Origin: RPQJ01 sp963698735
GTDB lineage: Bacteria; Pseudomonadota; Gammaproteobacteria; Steroidobacterales; Steroidobacteraceae
Direction of reading: 5' to 3'
NCBI GenBank assembly: GCA_963698735.1
Contig: CAVOSA010000029.1
Location: 310,001 to 374,000 of the forward strand
DNA: 64,000 bases
The position numbers were made by a program, and so were the translations under genes. Below, one piece after another: positions 9,793-19,231 of the stretch. The notes under the pieces were generated by a model. That model was given only the letters and a program-made list of their open reading frames with translations, was not told where the DNA came from and searched no databases. The number at the start of each line of letters is the position of its first letter. Within the stretch, counting starts at the first letter, position 1.

Positions 9793-11616
9793 ATGAGAAT
9801 ATACGGCTACTGCGGATCCTTCGACGGCATGGATTCCGATCATGGATTGCACGGCTGGGCAATAGGTTACGGTCCTGCCTCGGAGGGAACCAGCAGGTCT
9901 CTCCGCTCGCCGTTCCCGGCGACCTGCTGGGCTCCATTTAGCGCGATCACTGACGACCTCCTCGTCGCAGTCGACGGCTATCCGGATTTTGCCCGTATCC
10001 AATTGACTGAAGAAGTTGCCAAGGGACCGGCAGAACGCATCCTAGCCCTCTACAAGGATCGTGGGCTGGACGTACTCAAGCAATTGCGAGGCAGCTTCTC
10101 ACTTTCGATCGTAGATCGACGCAATAGACGGGTGGTGCTTGCGGTAGATCCTATGGGTATCGGCCGCATGACCTTCCGATCTACGCCCGCAGGAATCGTG
10201 TTTTCCTCGTCGGCCGAGGCTGTGGCTCGCTTTCCAGGGTTCAGAGTTTCTGTTCGCCGACAAGCAATTTTCGACTACCTGCTACTGCACATGGTGCCCG
10301 CTCCCCACACGATTTTCGACGGTGTCTCCAAGCTGCAGGCAGGCACATGCGCGCTATTCGAAGGTGACGAGCTAAGCATCCAGCGAATCTGGCTTCCTAG
10401 TTTCGAGAGCTCGCCCGACGCCGACTTCAGCGCCCTCAAGGCAGAGCTCCACAGTTCCCTTCGCAGAGCGGTGTCCAGCTGTAACCCGGATTCCGCTACG
10501 GGCGCCTTCCTGAGCGGCGGTCTCGACAGTTCGACCGTCTGCGGCATGCTAGGCGCCGTCACCGGACGACAGCCAGCAAGTTTCTCGATCGGCTTCGGCG
10601 TGGCTGAGTTTAACGAGATTGAATATGCGCGCATTGCCGGCCGTCGTTTCAGCGCCGTGATGCACGAATACGACGTGACACCGCCGGACATCGTCTCGGC
10701 ATTCCCGCTGATCGCGGAAGCCTACGATGAACCTTTCGGAAATTCCTCGGCAGTCCCAACATATTTCTGCGCGAAGCTGGCCCGGTCTGCTGGAGTTACA
10801 CACCTGCTTGCAGGCGACGGTGGCGACGAACTGTTTTCCGGCAACGAACGATACGCGAAGCAACGTCCTTTCGAGCGCTACCAACACTTGCCGCGCGCGA
10901 TTCGTTCAGGGCTCCTGGAGCCGTTGATGGATCGAATTTCTGCAACAAGCAGCATCAAGCCGTTACGGAAAGCCCGCAGCTACGTTGAGCAGGCCAGAAT
11001 CCGTCTGCCGGAACGGCTGGAATACTGGAACTACATGTATCAGGCGGACGCGGATGCCATGCTCGATCCGGACTTCAGGGCCTCCGTCGATCCTAAAGCG
11101 GCCCTGGCAGACATGGCGGATATCTACAGTCAGGCGCCCACCACGGATGTCGTGCAGCGCATGCTGTATTTCGATTGGCAGCATACGCTCGCCGACAATG
11201 ATCTCAGGAAAGTCGGCATGATGTGCGAACTCGCAGGAGTTCGCGTGTCATACCCAATGCTGCACGCCGACGTCGTCGATCTGTCGGCGCGCGTGCCGCC
11301 GAACATGATGATGCCTGGAACCAGACTGCGTCACTTCTTCAAGGAATCGATGCGCGGCTTCCTCCCGGACGAGATCATCACCAAGCAGAAGCACGGATTC
11401 GGATTGCCGTTCGGGACATGGCTCAAGACTCACCCACCACTGGCCGAATTGATCTATTCGCATCTCTCGGACCTGAAGCGACGCCATATTCTGCGTCCGG
11501 AGTTCCTAGACCGCCTCATCGACGAACATCGATCGGGGCATCCATCGTATTTCGGGTACGCAATATGGGACTTGGCCATGCTCGAGGCTTGGTGTGTCAG
11601 GCACGTAGGTCCATGA
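9793..11616 (+). CDS. Asparagine synthase-like amidotransferase with displaced N-terminal Cys
   Basis: 607 residues. The C-terminal ATP-pyrophosphatase domain has the PP-loop SGGLDSS at about residues 239-245, HLLAGDGGDELFSG, and KQKHGFGLPFG. The N-terminal class-II glutamine amidotransferase domain is degenerate. The nucleophile is normally Cys2; here the protein starts MRIYGYCGSFDG with Cys at 7, the usual HRGPDG and GHRRL motifs are missing, and the expected NGEIYN region reads VDGYPDF. Either six residues are removed as a propeptide, or ammonia comes from elsewhere, or glutaminase activity is lost. Possible role: amide or amidation chemistry on sugar acids of the EPS, by analogy with the asparagine synthases common in XrtA loci. 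It is the only + strand gene inside the main minus-strand array and overlaps the next gene's end by 20 bases, convergently. Confidence 0.88.
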   Translation: MRIYGYCGSFDGMDSDHGLHGWAIGYGPASEGTSRSLRSPFPATCWAPFSAITDDLLVAVDGYPDFARIQLTEEVAKGPAERILALYKDRGLDVLKQLRGSFSLSIVDRRNRRVVLAVDPMGIGRMTFRSTPAGIVFSSSAEAVARFPGFRVSVRRQAIFDYLLLHMVPAPHTIFDGVSKLQAGTCALFEGDELSIQRIWLPSFESSPDADFSALKAELHSSLRRAVSSCNPDSATGAFLSGGLDSSTVCGMLGAVTGRQPASFSIGFGVAEFNEIEYARIAGRRFSAVMHEYDVTPPDIVSAFPLIAEAYDEPFGNSSAVPTYFCAKLARSAGVTHLLAGDGGDELFSGNERYAKQRPFERYQHLPRAIRSGLLEPLMDRISATSSIKPLRKARSYVEQARIRLPERLEYWNYMYQADADAMLDPDFRASVDPKAALADMADIYSQAPTTDVVQRMLYFDWQHTLADNDLRKVGMMCELAGVRVSYPMLHADVVDLSARVPPNMMMPGTRLRHFFKESMRGFLPDEIITKQKHGFGLPFGTWLKTHPPLAELIYSHLSDLKRRHILRPEFLDRLIDEHRSGHPSYFGYAIWDLAMLEAWCVRHVGP

Positions 11617-12595
11617 CGAACTGGCCGGCCCCCTGGACATAAACGCGCAGCAGCCGGAGCGCGTATGCGTGAATGCTTCTATCCCAGGACGACACGCGCG
11701 GCAACTGGAAGAGATCGGATCCCGCTCGTGCAGCACCCCGGGCCGTCGAGACGGCCGCTTCGTAGCCCACATCACGGACCATCGCGGCGTGAGCGGCGCA
11801 ATAGTCCTTGCCTGGGCGGCCGTTGGGGTACGCGAAGCAACGGACTGGGGCACCGGTCATCTCCTCGAGTTCGCGTCGGTTGACCTCGATTTCATGTCGA
11901 GCTTCGTCCAATGTCACGTTGGCGAGAATCGGGTGAGAAACCGTATGGCCACCGATCTCCATGCCGAGATCCAGAAGCTCTTTGACCTGATGTGGTTTCA
12001 TCATCAAGTTTCGGGGCAGTTCGGCCCCTACAGTGTCTGCCAGTCTGTCCGCTGCGGCCAGCCTCTCGGGCATAGGCAGGTACTTGAATTGCCCAAGCAA
12101 ATCTGTGGCAAGCATGCGACGCGACGCCATATCCGGCAATTCCTGCACCCGAAGCCCTATTGAACTGAGATCCAAAACATCCGGCGCCCGCCGGATCGCT
12201 TCGACGACCGTGTCGTTCCACATGCGCCCCGAATTCAGGTAGCCGGATGCCACGAAGAATGTCGCCACGAGACCCCGTTCCGCCAACAGAGGCGCTGCAA
12301 TCGACCGATTGTTCTCGTAGCCATCGTCAAAGGTAATGCACAGCGCCCTCGACGGCAGATCGCCTGACCCAAGCCGCGCGACCGCCTCGCTCAAGGGTAG
12401 AACGTTGAAAACCTTCTTCACGACGTCCAGCTGGGCGGCGAACGCGGCCGCGTCGGGCTCGTCGTCGTTCATCGGATCAGGAGACCCGAGCACATGGTGA
12501 TAGATCAGGATCAGCAGGGATGCCGGCGTGCCGGCTGGGGATAGGAGCCCAGCGACAGAGCGGAACAACAGTGACTCTGGAGCGAGAGACCTCAT
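11597..12595 (-). CDS. Polysaccharide deacetylase (NodB-type)
   Basis: 332 residues from ATG 12595. The NodB homology domain shows the metal-binding motifs TFDDGYENN (Asp-Asp) and GGHTVSHP (His-x3-His) and the later CFAYPNGRPGKDY. It hydrolyses acetyl groups from amino sugars or modified polysaccharide. The short N-terminal hydrophobic segment (SLLFRSVAGLLSPAG...LLILIYHHVL) might anchor it. It is the last gene of the long minus-strand array, starting 7 bases after the upstream GT stop. It is distinct from the DUF3473-type deacetylase at 23112-24026, so the locus has two. Upstream in-frame sequence to 12751 overlaps the GT and is not protein-like, so ATG 12595 is preferred. Confidence 0.9.
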   Translation of the reverse strand: MRSLAPESLLFRSVAGLLSPAGTPASLLILIYHHVLGSPDPMNDDEPDAAAFAAQLDVVKKVFNVLPLSEAVARLGSGDLPSRALCITFDDGYENNRSIAAPLLAERGLVATFFVASGYLNSGRMWNDTVVEAIRRAPDVLDLSSIGLRVQELPDMASRRMLATDLLGQFKYLPMPERLAAADRLADTVGAELPRNLMMKPHQVKELLDLGMEIGGHTVSHPILANVTLDEARHEIEVNRRELEEMTGAPVRCFAYPNGRPGKDYCAAHAAMVRDVGYEAAVSTARGAARAGSDLFQLPRVSSWDRSIHAYALRLLRVYVQGAGQFVMDLRA

Positions 12596-12602
12596 GCTTG
12601 CC

Positions 12603-13799
12603 TCAATGGCCAAGTCGATCGTGAAAGAACCCCAGTACTCGATCGGCCACGGTGGACCAGTCGCCCACCCTGCGATGCAGCGAGTCCGATATCGCTGATC
12701 GCTGCCATGTCTGACAGGACAAGGCTTCAGTGATAGCTGCAGCCGTTGCATCTACGTCGTCCACGGGAGCCAATTGTCCGTTGACGCCGGGCTCGACGAA
12801 TGCAGCGTTATCTCCGACGGGCGTAGTAACGACGGGAACACCAACAGCAAGGGCTTCCAGCACTGCGTTGCAGCACCCCTCCCGAGCCGTCGCAAGCGAG
12901 AAGACGTCCGCCGCTCCGAGCCATTTGGCAACTTCTTGAGGCGGCCGGTTTCCCAAAAACTCCACCGCCCCCGTCAATCCCAGGCGGTTCACGGCCTCAT
13001 TGAGCTGTCGGGGATAACCCGGCTCGAAGGTATTGCCACCGATGATCACGAGTCTTGCGTCGGGGAACTTTGCAGCGACCTGCGCAAACGCCTCGATCAG
13101 GACGTGATGTCGCTTGCGACCGATGAGGTGCCCCACAGAGACTACCAGCGGCCGCCCCGCCTCAATACCCATGCTCATTCGCACGGTCGACTGATCCACG
13201 TATGCAAATGTCTTGGTGTCGATGGCGTTATTGATTACGCAGACCTTGTCTTCAGAAATGCCATGCGCCAACACCATCGCCTTCAAGGAATGACTCACAG
13301 CCACGACACCGGTTGCATATCCCAATGCGCTCAACATGTGCTGACCAATAATCGGCCTATGTACGAACTCGGTTTCGAATCCACGGATAGTCACGAACAA
13401 CGGCAACCCAAGTCGCCTCGCCACGGCCATGCACGCCGCGCCTTCGGGATAACCAAAATGGGCGTCAATAAGGTCAAGCTTGCAGTTTTCGTCTATCCTC
13501 GAAATTCGATGTGAGATCGCCCGGGCCATCCAGTATGCATCGAGGAACTTTAGCATTCCCGGGATGTAAAGCATTGGCGCGTGTTCAACCGTGACACCGG
13601 CCAAATCGACCAATGGATTGGAGACAGCCCAGTCGGGTAGAGGCCGAAGGCCCGGAAAAAATGGGATCGGGTGCACGAGACTAACGTCTGCCTGCCTGGC
13701 CATGGCTCCAACTCGATTCAGGACAAAAATGCCCCTCGACGAGTTCACGGGAGTTGGCAACAGGTGGCAGACGCTTGCGATTCGCAGACGATTGCTCAC
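12603..13799 (-). CDS. Glycosyltransferase family 4
   Basis: 398 residues from a GTG at 13799 with GGAG four bases upstream. The N-terminal part reads LRIASVCHLLPTPVNSSRGIFV; the central DLIDAHFGYPEGAACMAVAR is shared by colanic-acid-type GT4 enzymes. The donor domain has VGHLIGRKRHHVLIEAFAQV and a retained EGCCNAVLEALAVGVPVVTTPVGD (Glu-x7-Glu type). Predicted to add a sugar to the lipid-linked EPS repeat unit. The open frame continues upstream to 14066, but this overlaps the asparagine synthase and is not coding-like. The 38-base gap to the upstream stop supports the GTG start. Confidence 0.9.
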   Translation of the reverse strand: MSNRLRIASVCHLLPTPVNSSRGIFVLNRVGAMARQADVSLVHPIPFFPGLRPLPDWAVSNPLVDLAGVTVEHAPMLYIPGMLKFLDAYWMARAISHRISRIDENCKLDLIDAHFGYPEGAACMAVARRLGLPLFVTIRGFETEFVHRPIIGQHMLSALGYATGVVAVSHSLKAMVLAHGISEDKVCVINNAIDTKTFAYVDQSTVRMSMGIEAGRPLVVSVGHLIGRKRHHVLIEAFAQVAAKFPDARLVIIGGNTFEPGYPRQLNEAVNRLGLTGAVEFLGNRPPQEVAKWLGAADVFSLATAREGCCNAVLEALAVGVPVVTTPVGDNAAFVEPGVNGQLAPVDDVDATAAAITEALSCQTWQRSAISDSLHRRVGDWSTVADRVLGFFHDRLGH

Positions 13800-13837
13800 G
13801 GATCTCCGCCCATGTCGCGCCGCAGACGACTTGATAC

Positions 13838-15766
13838 TTAACTTAGAACTCGAGGAACAGCACGCTGATCTTCCGCAGCGCCGACGTTCCTGAGGAATGC
13901 GTCGAACATCAGAATGGACCAGATCGGAGCACTGTAGTCTCGGGTGCCACGTTCGTGGGCATCGACTATGTGATTCAACATCGCCTCGTCGAAAACTCCG
14001 GTCGATGCCAAGGCTTCGCCAAGCAAGGACTGCCTTACGCGCTTCCGCAGCGGCCCTCGGAACCACCGTGCCAGCGGAACCGCGAACCCCATCTTCGACC
14101 GATACAGAACGTCATTCGGCAGGTTCGGCTCCATCGCCTTCTTCAGCAGTATCTTTCCCTCACCACCATTCAGCTTCAATGAGGAAGGCAGTGTTGCCAA
14201 CCATTCCACCAGCGGGTGATCCATAAGCGGCTCCCGGACCTCCAGGGAATGCGCCATGCTGGCCCGGTCCACCTTAGTATTGATGTCACCCACCAGGTAG
14301 GTCTTTAGGTCGATATATTGGATCAGCGCCAACGGATCATCTGTTCCAGCCCGGGCCGCATGCCGATGGAACACTTCGAGAGCGGAGTAGCCACCCAGCT
14401 GCGCGCTGAATGAACGCGAAAACAATCGCGCCCGCATCGGCTCGTCCATGATTCCGACGCTGTGTATGTACGCTTCGACCGAACTTCTCGCCAGCGACTG
14501 AAACGTCGTCTTCGCCCGGAACACACGCGGGGCCCAATCCGCTTTCGGGTATAAGCGCCCCAGCGCGCCAAACACGGACCGACGAAGTCCCAACGGCATC
14601 CTTGAGCGAAGACTTTCTTCCGCCAAATGCAGCCGATAGCGACGATAGCCGCCGAAACTCTCGTCGCCGCCGTCACCAGAAAGCGCGACAGTCACGTGCT
14701 TACGCGCCAGCTGGCAGACACGATACGTGGGTATCGCCGAGCTGTCGGCATAGGGTTCATCGTAGATGCGCGCCAGTGTATCAATCAGATCGAAATCATC
14801 ACTTGCGACCCGATCGACGAAGTGACGGGTCCGGTACTGATCGGCCACCATCTGCGCGAACTTCGTCTCGTCGTAAGCCGGATCTTCAAAGGAGATCGAG
14901 CACGTGTTGACTGGGTCGCTTGAGATTCGCGCCATGGTCGCGACGACTGCGCTCGAATCGACGCCCCCCGAAAGAAACGCCCCCAACGGGACTTCAGAGA
15001 TCATCCGCAGGCGCACCGACTCCGCGAGTCGCCATCGCAACTCATCGCAGGCGGAATCGAGACTGCAAGTGCTGGCCAGAGTAAATCGCACGTCCCAGTA
15101 CTCGCGGGGCTCGGGAACCTGCGAGCCCCTGCGAATCGTCAAGGTGTGCCCAGGTGGCAGTTTTTTTGTACTTGCGAAGATCGTCCTCGGTTCCGCAACG
15201 TAGCCGAGGGCAAAATACTCCTCAACCGCACACGGATCGATTGCCCGCTGCAATCCTGGGTGGACCAGAAGCGACTTGAGTTCCGATCCGAAAATAATCG
15301 TGCCATCCTGCAGGAGCGCATAGAACAGCGGCTTGACTCCAAGCCGATCTCGCGCAAGGAAAAGCGTGTCTTTGTTCCTGTCGTACAGCGCGAATGCAAA
15401 CATTCCGCGGAAGCGATCGACGCACGCCTCTCCCCACGCTTCCCACGCATGGACGATCACCTCGGTGTCGCTGCGCGTGTGGAAGTGGTGGCCGAGGCTC
15501 TGCAACTCTGGCACCAATTCCTGAAAGTTATAGATCTCGCCGTTGAAGACGACGATCACCGAGCCGTCTTCATTAGCGAGCGGCTGCTGACCGGTGGCGA
15601 CGTCGATGATCGCAAGTCGTCGATGTCCGAGCCCGACGCCGGGCTCAAGGAAGAGACCTTCGCCGTCAGGGCCGCGGTGCTCCAGCGAATCGTTCATTCG
15701 CTGGAGCAGGCCGCGGTCGAATTCCCGGCGATGCCGGACGTCAAACAGACCAGTTATCCCGCACAC
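13838..15766 (-). CDS. Asparagine synthase (glutamine-hydrolysing), exosortase A-associated amidotransferase type
   Basis: 642 residues, starting at GTG 15766 directly before the catalytic Cys (start reads xCGITGLFD; Cys2). The class-II glutaminase motifs are complete (HRGPDGEG, GHRRLAI, FNGEIYNF). The synthetase domain has SGGVDSS and VALSGDGGDESFGG. Length and motif set match the amidotransferase-1 family (TIGR03108) found next to exosortase A. It would use glutamine ammonia and ATP to amidate a carboxylate. In this locus the substrate could be a uronic acid of the polysaccharide or its precursor, an inference. It is 82 bases after the Tat protein's stop and 38 before the next GT. Confidence 0.93.
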   Translation of the reverse strand: MCGITGLFDVRHRREFDRGLLQRMNDSLEHRGPDGEGLFLEPGVGLGHRRLAIIDVATGQQPLANEDGSVIVVFNGEIYNFQELVPELQSLGHHFHTRSDTEVIVHAWEAWGEACVDRFRGMFAFALYDRNKDTLFLARDRLGVKPLFYALLQDGTIIFGSELKSLLVHPGLQRAIDPCAVEEYFALGYVAEPRTIFASTKKLPPGHTLTIRRGSQVPEPREYWDVRFTLASTCSLDSACDELRWRLAESVRLRMISEVPLGAFLSGGVDSSAVVATMARISSDPVNTCSISFEDPAYDETKFAQMVADQYRTRHFVDRVASDDFDLIDTLARIYDEPYADSSAIPTYRVCQLARKHVTVALSGDGGDESFGGYRRYRLHLAEESLRSRMPLGLRRSVFGALGRLYPKADWAPRVFRAKTTFQSLARSSVEAYIHSVGIMDEPMRARLFSRSFSAQLGGYSALEVFHRHAARAGTDDPLALIQYIDLKTYLVGDINTKVDRASMAHSLEVREPLMDHPLVEWLATLPSSLKLNGGEGKILLKKAMEPNLPNDVLYRSKMGFAVPLARWFRGPLRKRVRQSLLGEALASTGVFDEAMLNHIVDAHERGTRDYSAPIWSILMFDAFLRNVGAAEDQRAVPRVLS

Positions 15767-15848
15767 CGGATCGCTCTCGTACCTGTCTCAATAGTCACGT
15801 TGTGGTTCTTGCTATATCAAGCCCGACTCTCGGGACACTGCACAGTGA

Positions 15849-18023
15849 TCATCGCGGAGTAATTCCGTACCGTGGACTCTCGTTAAACGTGGTGGCGGCA
15901 GCCATGCGCCATGTCTGGCAGCTAGTCAAACGAGCCCAGGCTGCTGCTGCACCCGGCGCGCCATGATCCACTGCGTATGCAAGTGCTGGCGTGATGGTCT
16001 TGGCGTAGTCCGGGATAGTCGAGGTGACGGCTTCGTCGTTGTCCTGGCGTAGAATCGTATCGTTTGGAAGTGGCGGAAGCCTGTACTTGGCGACATACCG
16101 GTCGTACACCGCCCTCCACGTGGGGTAGAGAGTTGCCCCTTCCTGTGAATCGCTGCCAGAACCGAATGGGACACTGTAGGCATGTAGCCTTCTATAATCG
16201 TAGCCCGTTGCGGGGTCGCCGCAACGACCAACAACGAACTTGTACGCGCGATTGCGTAGAGTCACGATGTCGTTGCCGCCCAGTTCAAGGTCGCTCACAA
16301 AGCCAAGCACTGCCGCCCAGAAGTCGAAATGAAACACGGCATAGTCGAATTCATTGTCGCCGCCGTTGTAAGTGGCTCCCCACCCCGTGTCCAACGATAT
16401 ACCGATCGAGTTTTCGGGTACCCGATTTAGACAGGTCGTGACAGTACGAGAGACGACGCCAGCAAACTGGTCAATCAAAGAAGCGTCGGAAATAGCCGCA
16501 GCCTGGGCGACGGAACGCATGCGCCATGCGTTGGAGCGGCCATCATCGCCTCCATATAGAGAGATCGTGCCGCCCGACGGCTCGCGGAACTCGTATTCGA
16601 TCTGTCGGACTACAGCCGAAGCCTGCATCTGACACTGTTCCATGAACAGCCAACGACCCGTCAGCAGGTATCCATAGTACCCGGTTGACGGGTGATGCTC
16701 GGCGTCGTAAGTGCGATCGACCGGCACATCAACGGCCGGGTTCGGAAATTGATTGGGGGCTCCGCCTTCGCCATAGTACCAGCCTGAATTGCTGGGGAAT
16801 CCATACGTCGGATAGGCACTCGGCGCCAACGGGCGCAGTGTCTGTTCATCACGGTAGTAAATCGGGTAGCGACCGTGCGTTCGTTCGTGACCAATGAGCG
16901 AATTGAAGGCTTCCGAACGGCCTGAAGCGACATACATCGCCACAGGAGTAATACCGAGTCCGATAAACCCATTCAGCGCAGGCTCGCCACCTGCCGTTAT
17001 CCCCCTCCCACCGACCGGCCAGTTGCCGGCCGCGAACGGCACGGGATTGGCGCCATCGGTCAAAGCCAGCGCATTGACAGTCACCTGTGACGGCGAACCA
17101 AACGTCCAGTTCGGCACGAGCTTGGTCTTGCGCAGGTACGTTACGTCATGGCTCGGGATAATGTTTGATGCCGCCCCAATCCAGTCGACACGTGACCAAC
17201 GAGTGTGGTGGTAGTGGTTGAGTGCGCCGCTTGAATAGACGGTCGAACCGTTGATCCGCATTGTCGCGCTGTAGTCCTTGCGCGTCGGCGAGGCCACGTT
17301 CACCCAACCATTCTCGACGACGGTCTCGACTTCACACTGGCCGTTGGAGTAGACGCGGCAGAAGAACCATGCGCACAGGTGCGCGTCGATCGGGGTCATG
17401 TAGTGAAATTCACTCATGACGGGACCGGGAAGCGACCGGACCAATCCTCCACCGACTGCGCCACCGGGACCCGACGCGGACGCAGCGCTCTTACCAATCA
17501 GACTTCGCAGGGACGCGGAACCCGACACTCCGCTGTCGAACGAGAGCGTCACGTCACCAGATCCGAGAATGGTCGCGAGCCGACTCTCCGGGATATCTGT
17601 GCGGGAATCGGCGGCATCGGCAAGGACCAAGGCGACCTGCTTGATGCCACCCGCGCCGATCTCAGACACGCCACTTAGAATGGCCAACTTGACGCTGTGG
17701 CGTGTGCCATCGGAGTTGAGCCAGAAATTTCGGACATTGCTTTGAAAACTGGGGTCGCCAGACACAACGTTCTTGCCGTAAGGCACGTCACCTTTCGCGA
17801 ATGCCTGTCCGAACGTCCAAGCCAGCGCGCCGGAGCCACCTCGGTTGGCCAACACGAGCGACGGAAGGCTTCCGGACGCCACGATGCATTGGTCGGTCAC
17901 CAATGTGCCGCCGGAAGCGCTGAAGGATCCAGGGGGACATGGCTTGGTCTGTGCCACTAGGATTCCAGGAACCAGCGTACTCGCTAATCCGGCCGAAGCC
18001 TGAAGAAATTCTCTTCGTTTCAT
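15849..18023 (-). CDS. Large Tat-exported protein of unknown function with C-x16-C N-terminal module
   Basis: 724 residues. Twin-arginine signal KRREFL at 2-7, hydrophobic region to about 25, then PCPP at 28-31 with Cys 29 and 46, matching the N-terminus of the protein at 224-1402. After a Gly/Ser-rich beta-like region (about 50-330), the C-terminal half has repeated Trp/Tyr-rich segments (NEFDYAVFHFDFWAAVLGF; DYRRLHAYSVPFGSG; YPTWRAVYDRYVAKY). These could form an alpha/alpha toroid as in some polysaccharide lyases, but I recognise no catalytic signature and do not assign activity. The ATG overlaps the stp2 GT stop (ATGA, 18020-18023), tying it to the EPS operon. An extracellular polysaccharide-binding or -modifying role is the best contextual guess. 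Confidence 0.85.
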   Translation of the reverse strand: MKRREFLQASAGLASTLVPGILVAQTKPCPPGSFSASGGTLVTDQCIVASGSLPSLVLANRGGSGALAWTFGQAFAKGDVPYGKNVVSGDPSFQSNVRNFWLNSDGTRHSVKLAILSGVSEIGAGGIKQVALVLADAADSRTDIPESRLATILGSGDVTLSFDSGVSGSASLRSLIGKSAASASGPGGAVGGGLVRSLPGPVMSEFHYMTPIDAHLCAWFFCRVYSNGQCEVETVVENGWVNVASPTRKDYSATMRINGSTVYSSGALNHYHHTRWSRVDWIGAASNIIPSHDVTYLRKTKLVPNWTFGSPSQVTVNALALTDGANPVPFAAGNWPVGGRGITAGGEPALNGFIGLGITPVAMYVASGRSEAFNSLIGHERTHGRYPIYYRDEQTLRPLAPSAYPTYGFPSNSGWYYGEGGAPNQFPNPAVDVPVDRTYDAEHHPSTGYYGYLLTGRWLFMEQCQMQASAVVRQIEYEFREPSGGTISLYGGDDGRSNAWRMRSVAQAAAISDASLIDQFAGVVSRTVTTCLNRVPENSIGISLDTGWGATYNGGDNEFDYAVFHFDFWAAVLGFVSDLELGGNDIVTLRNRAYKFVVGRCGDPATGYDYRRLHAYSVPFGSGSDSQEGATLYPTWRAVYDRYVAKYRLPPLPNDTILRQDNDEAVTSTIPDYAKTITPALAYAVDHGAPGAAAAWARLTSCQTWRMAAATTFNESPRYGITPR

Positions 18024-19231
18024 GGCTGCTGCCCTCGCTTGGTAACTGCTGCTTCACTCGCGATCTGCATCGGGGGCCAATCCTGACCCAGCACGCTGTC
18101 GTAGAGGCTCGCGTACCGCTCGATCATGCGTTCCAAACTGAAATTCTGTACCACATGGGCTCTTCCCGCCGCACCGTGGGCCTTACGTGTCTCAGCATCT
18201 GTGACATAGCGCACAAGAGCTTCTCGCAGGCCACTTTGGCCCCCATTCGCGTACAGCGCCCCGGTAAGGCCGTCCACCACGAGTTCGGGGTTTCCCCCAA
18301 TATTGCCGGCCACGACCGGCAATCCCGTTGCCATGGCTTCCAGTATCGTATTCGAGATGCCTTCATTGATGGACGGCAACACAAATACATCCATTGACCG
18401 CAGCAGATCCGGGATATCGCTTCTGGCTCCGAGTAGCTAGACTTTCTCCGCCAACCCCAGCGACTGGATCAGTGACTCGAGTTCGACTCTGCAAGGTCCC
18501 TCACCCACAATCGCCAAACGAAGGGACTCGGCGCAGTCAGGCAACCTCTGCAGGACTTCATCGAACGCATGGATGAGCGCGCGCTGGTTCTTCACCGGAT
18601 CCAGACGGCCCACGGTGCCGATCACTATCGCGCGAGCGTCCCATCCTTCCTGTAACAGGCGACGGAATGCATCTCCGGGCGCGGCAGGGAAGAACCGGGC
18701 GGTGTCTACGCCGTTGTAAAGCTGCCGAATTCGATCCGACGGAACCCCTATGGAGTTCTGCAGCCATCGGGAAATATCCTGGGACATGGGCGCGAAACAA
18801 TGGACGACCGGTCTGCAGGCTTTCCGAATCAGCACGTTTCTCGTGTTGAGACCGGCGGGATCCGTTGCCTCCCAACCGTGCTCACCGTGAATCCTGCGAG
18901 GCACGCCGGCGAGCGCGGCAACCCATTGCATGTCGATCGTGCCGAAGTTTCGCGTGTGGACGATGTCGGGCCGCAGGCGACGCAGCAAGCGCCACATGCG
19001 AAGGTAAGCGGCTGGGTCCTTGCCTGGCTTCTTGCCCAGCGACAGGACTTCGACGCCTGGCGTCCGAATTCGACGCCTGAAATCCTCGTCGTACCCCGAC
19101 AGGCAAATAATCGAGTGGCGAAATCGCTCGCGAGGCATGCTGTTGATCAGGTTGACGACGCCGTTCTCCAGCCCGCCGACGTCCAGCCTGTTCATGACGT
19201 GGACGACATGGGTCGCGCCCGAGCCGCTCAC
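18020..19231 (-). CDS. stp2-type GT4 glycosyltransferase interrupted by an in-frame TAG
   Basis: The N-terminal part reads HVVHVMNRLDVGGLENGVVNL and the C-terminal part MDVFVLPSINEGISNTILEAM and GNIGGNPELVVDGLTG. Together they match the PEP-CTERM/EPS-associated sugar transferase stp2 (TIGR03088-like). A single TAG at 18437-18439 falls between LAEKV and LLGARSDIPDLL with the frame otherwise unbroken on both sides, so the lesion is one nonsense codon; TGG to TAG is one simple explanation. As sequenced the product lacks its donor-binding C-terminal third. Start chosen at GTG 19231, which overlaps the exosortase stop (GTGA). An ATG at 19270 in the same frame is possible but overlaps the upstream gene more. 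Confidence 0.85.

Noticed and set aside
15780..15848. Possible sigma-54 site (GG-N10-GC, TAGCA) before the asparagine synthase
   Set aside because: Only the GG and GC dinucleotides and one flanking base match; such patterns are frequent by chance in GC-rich DNA.
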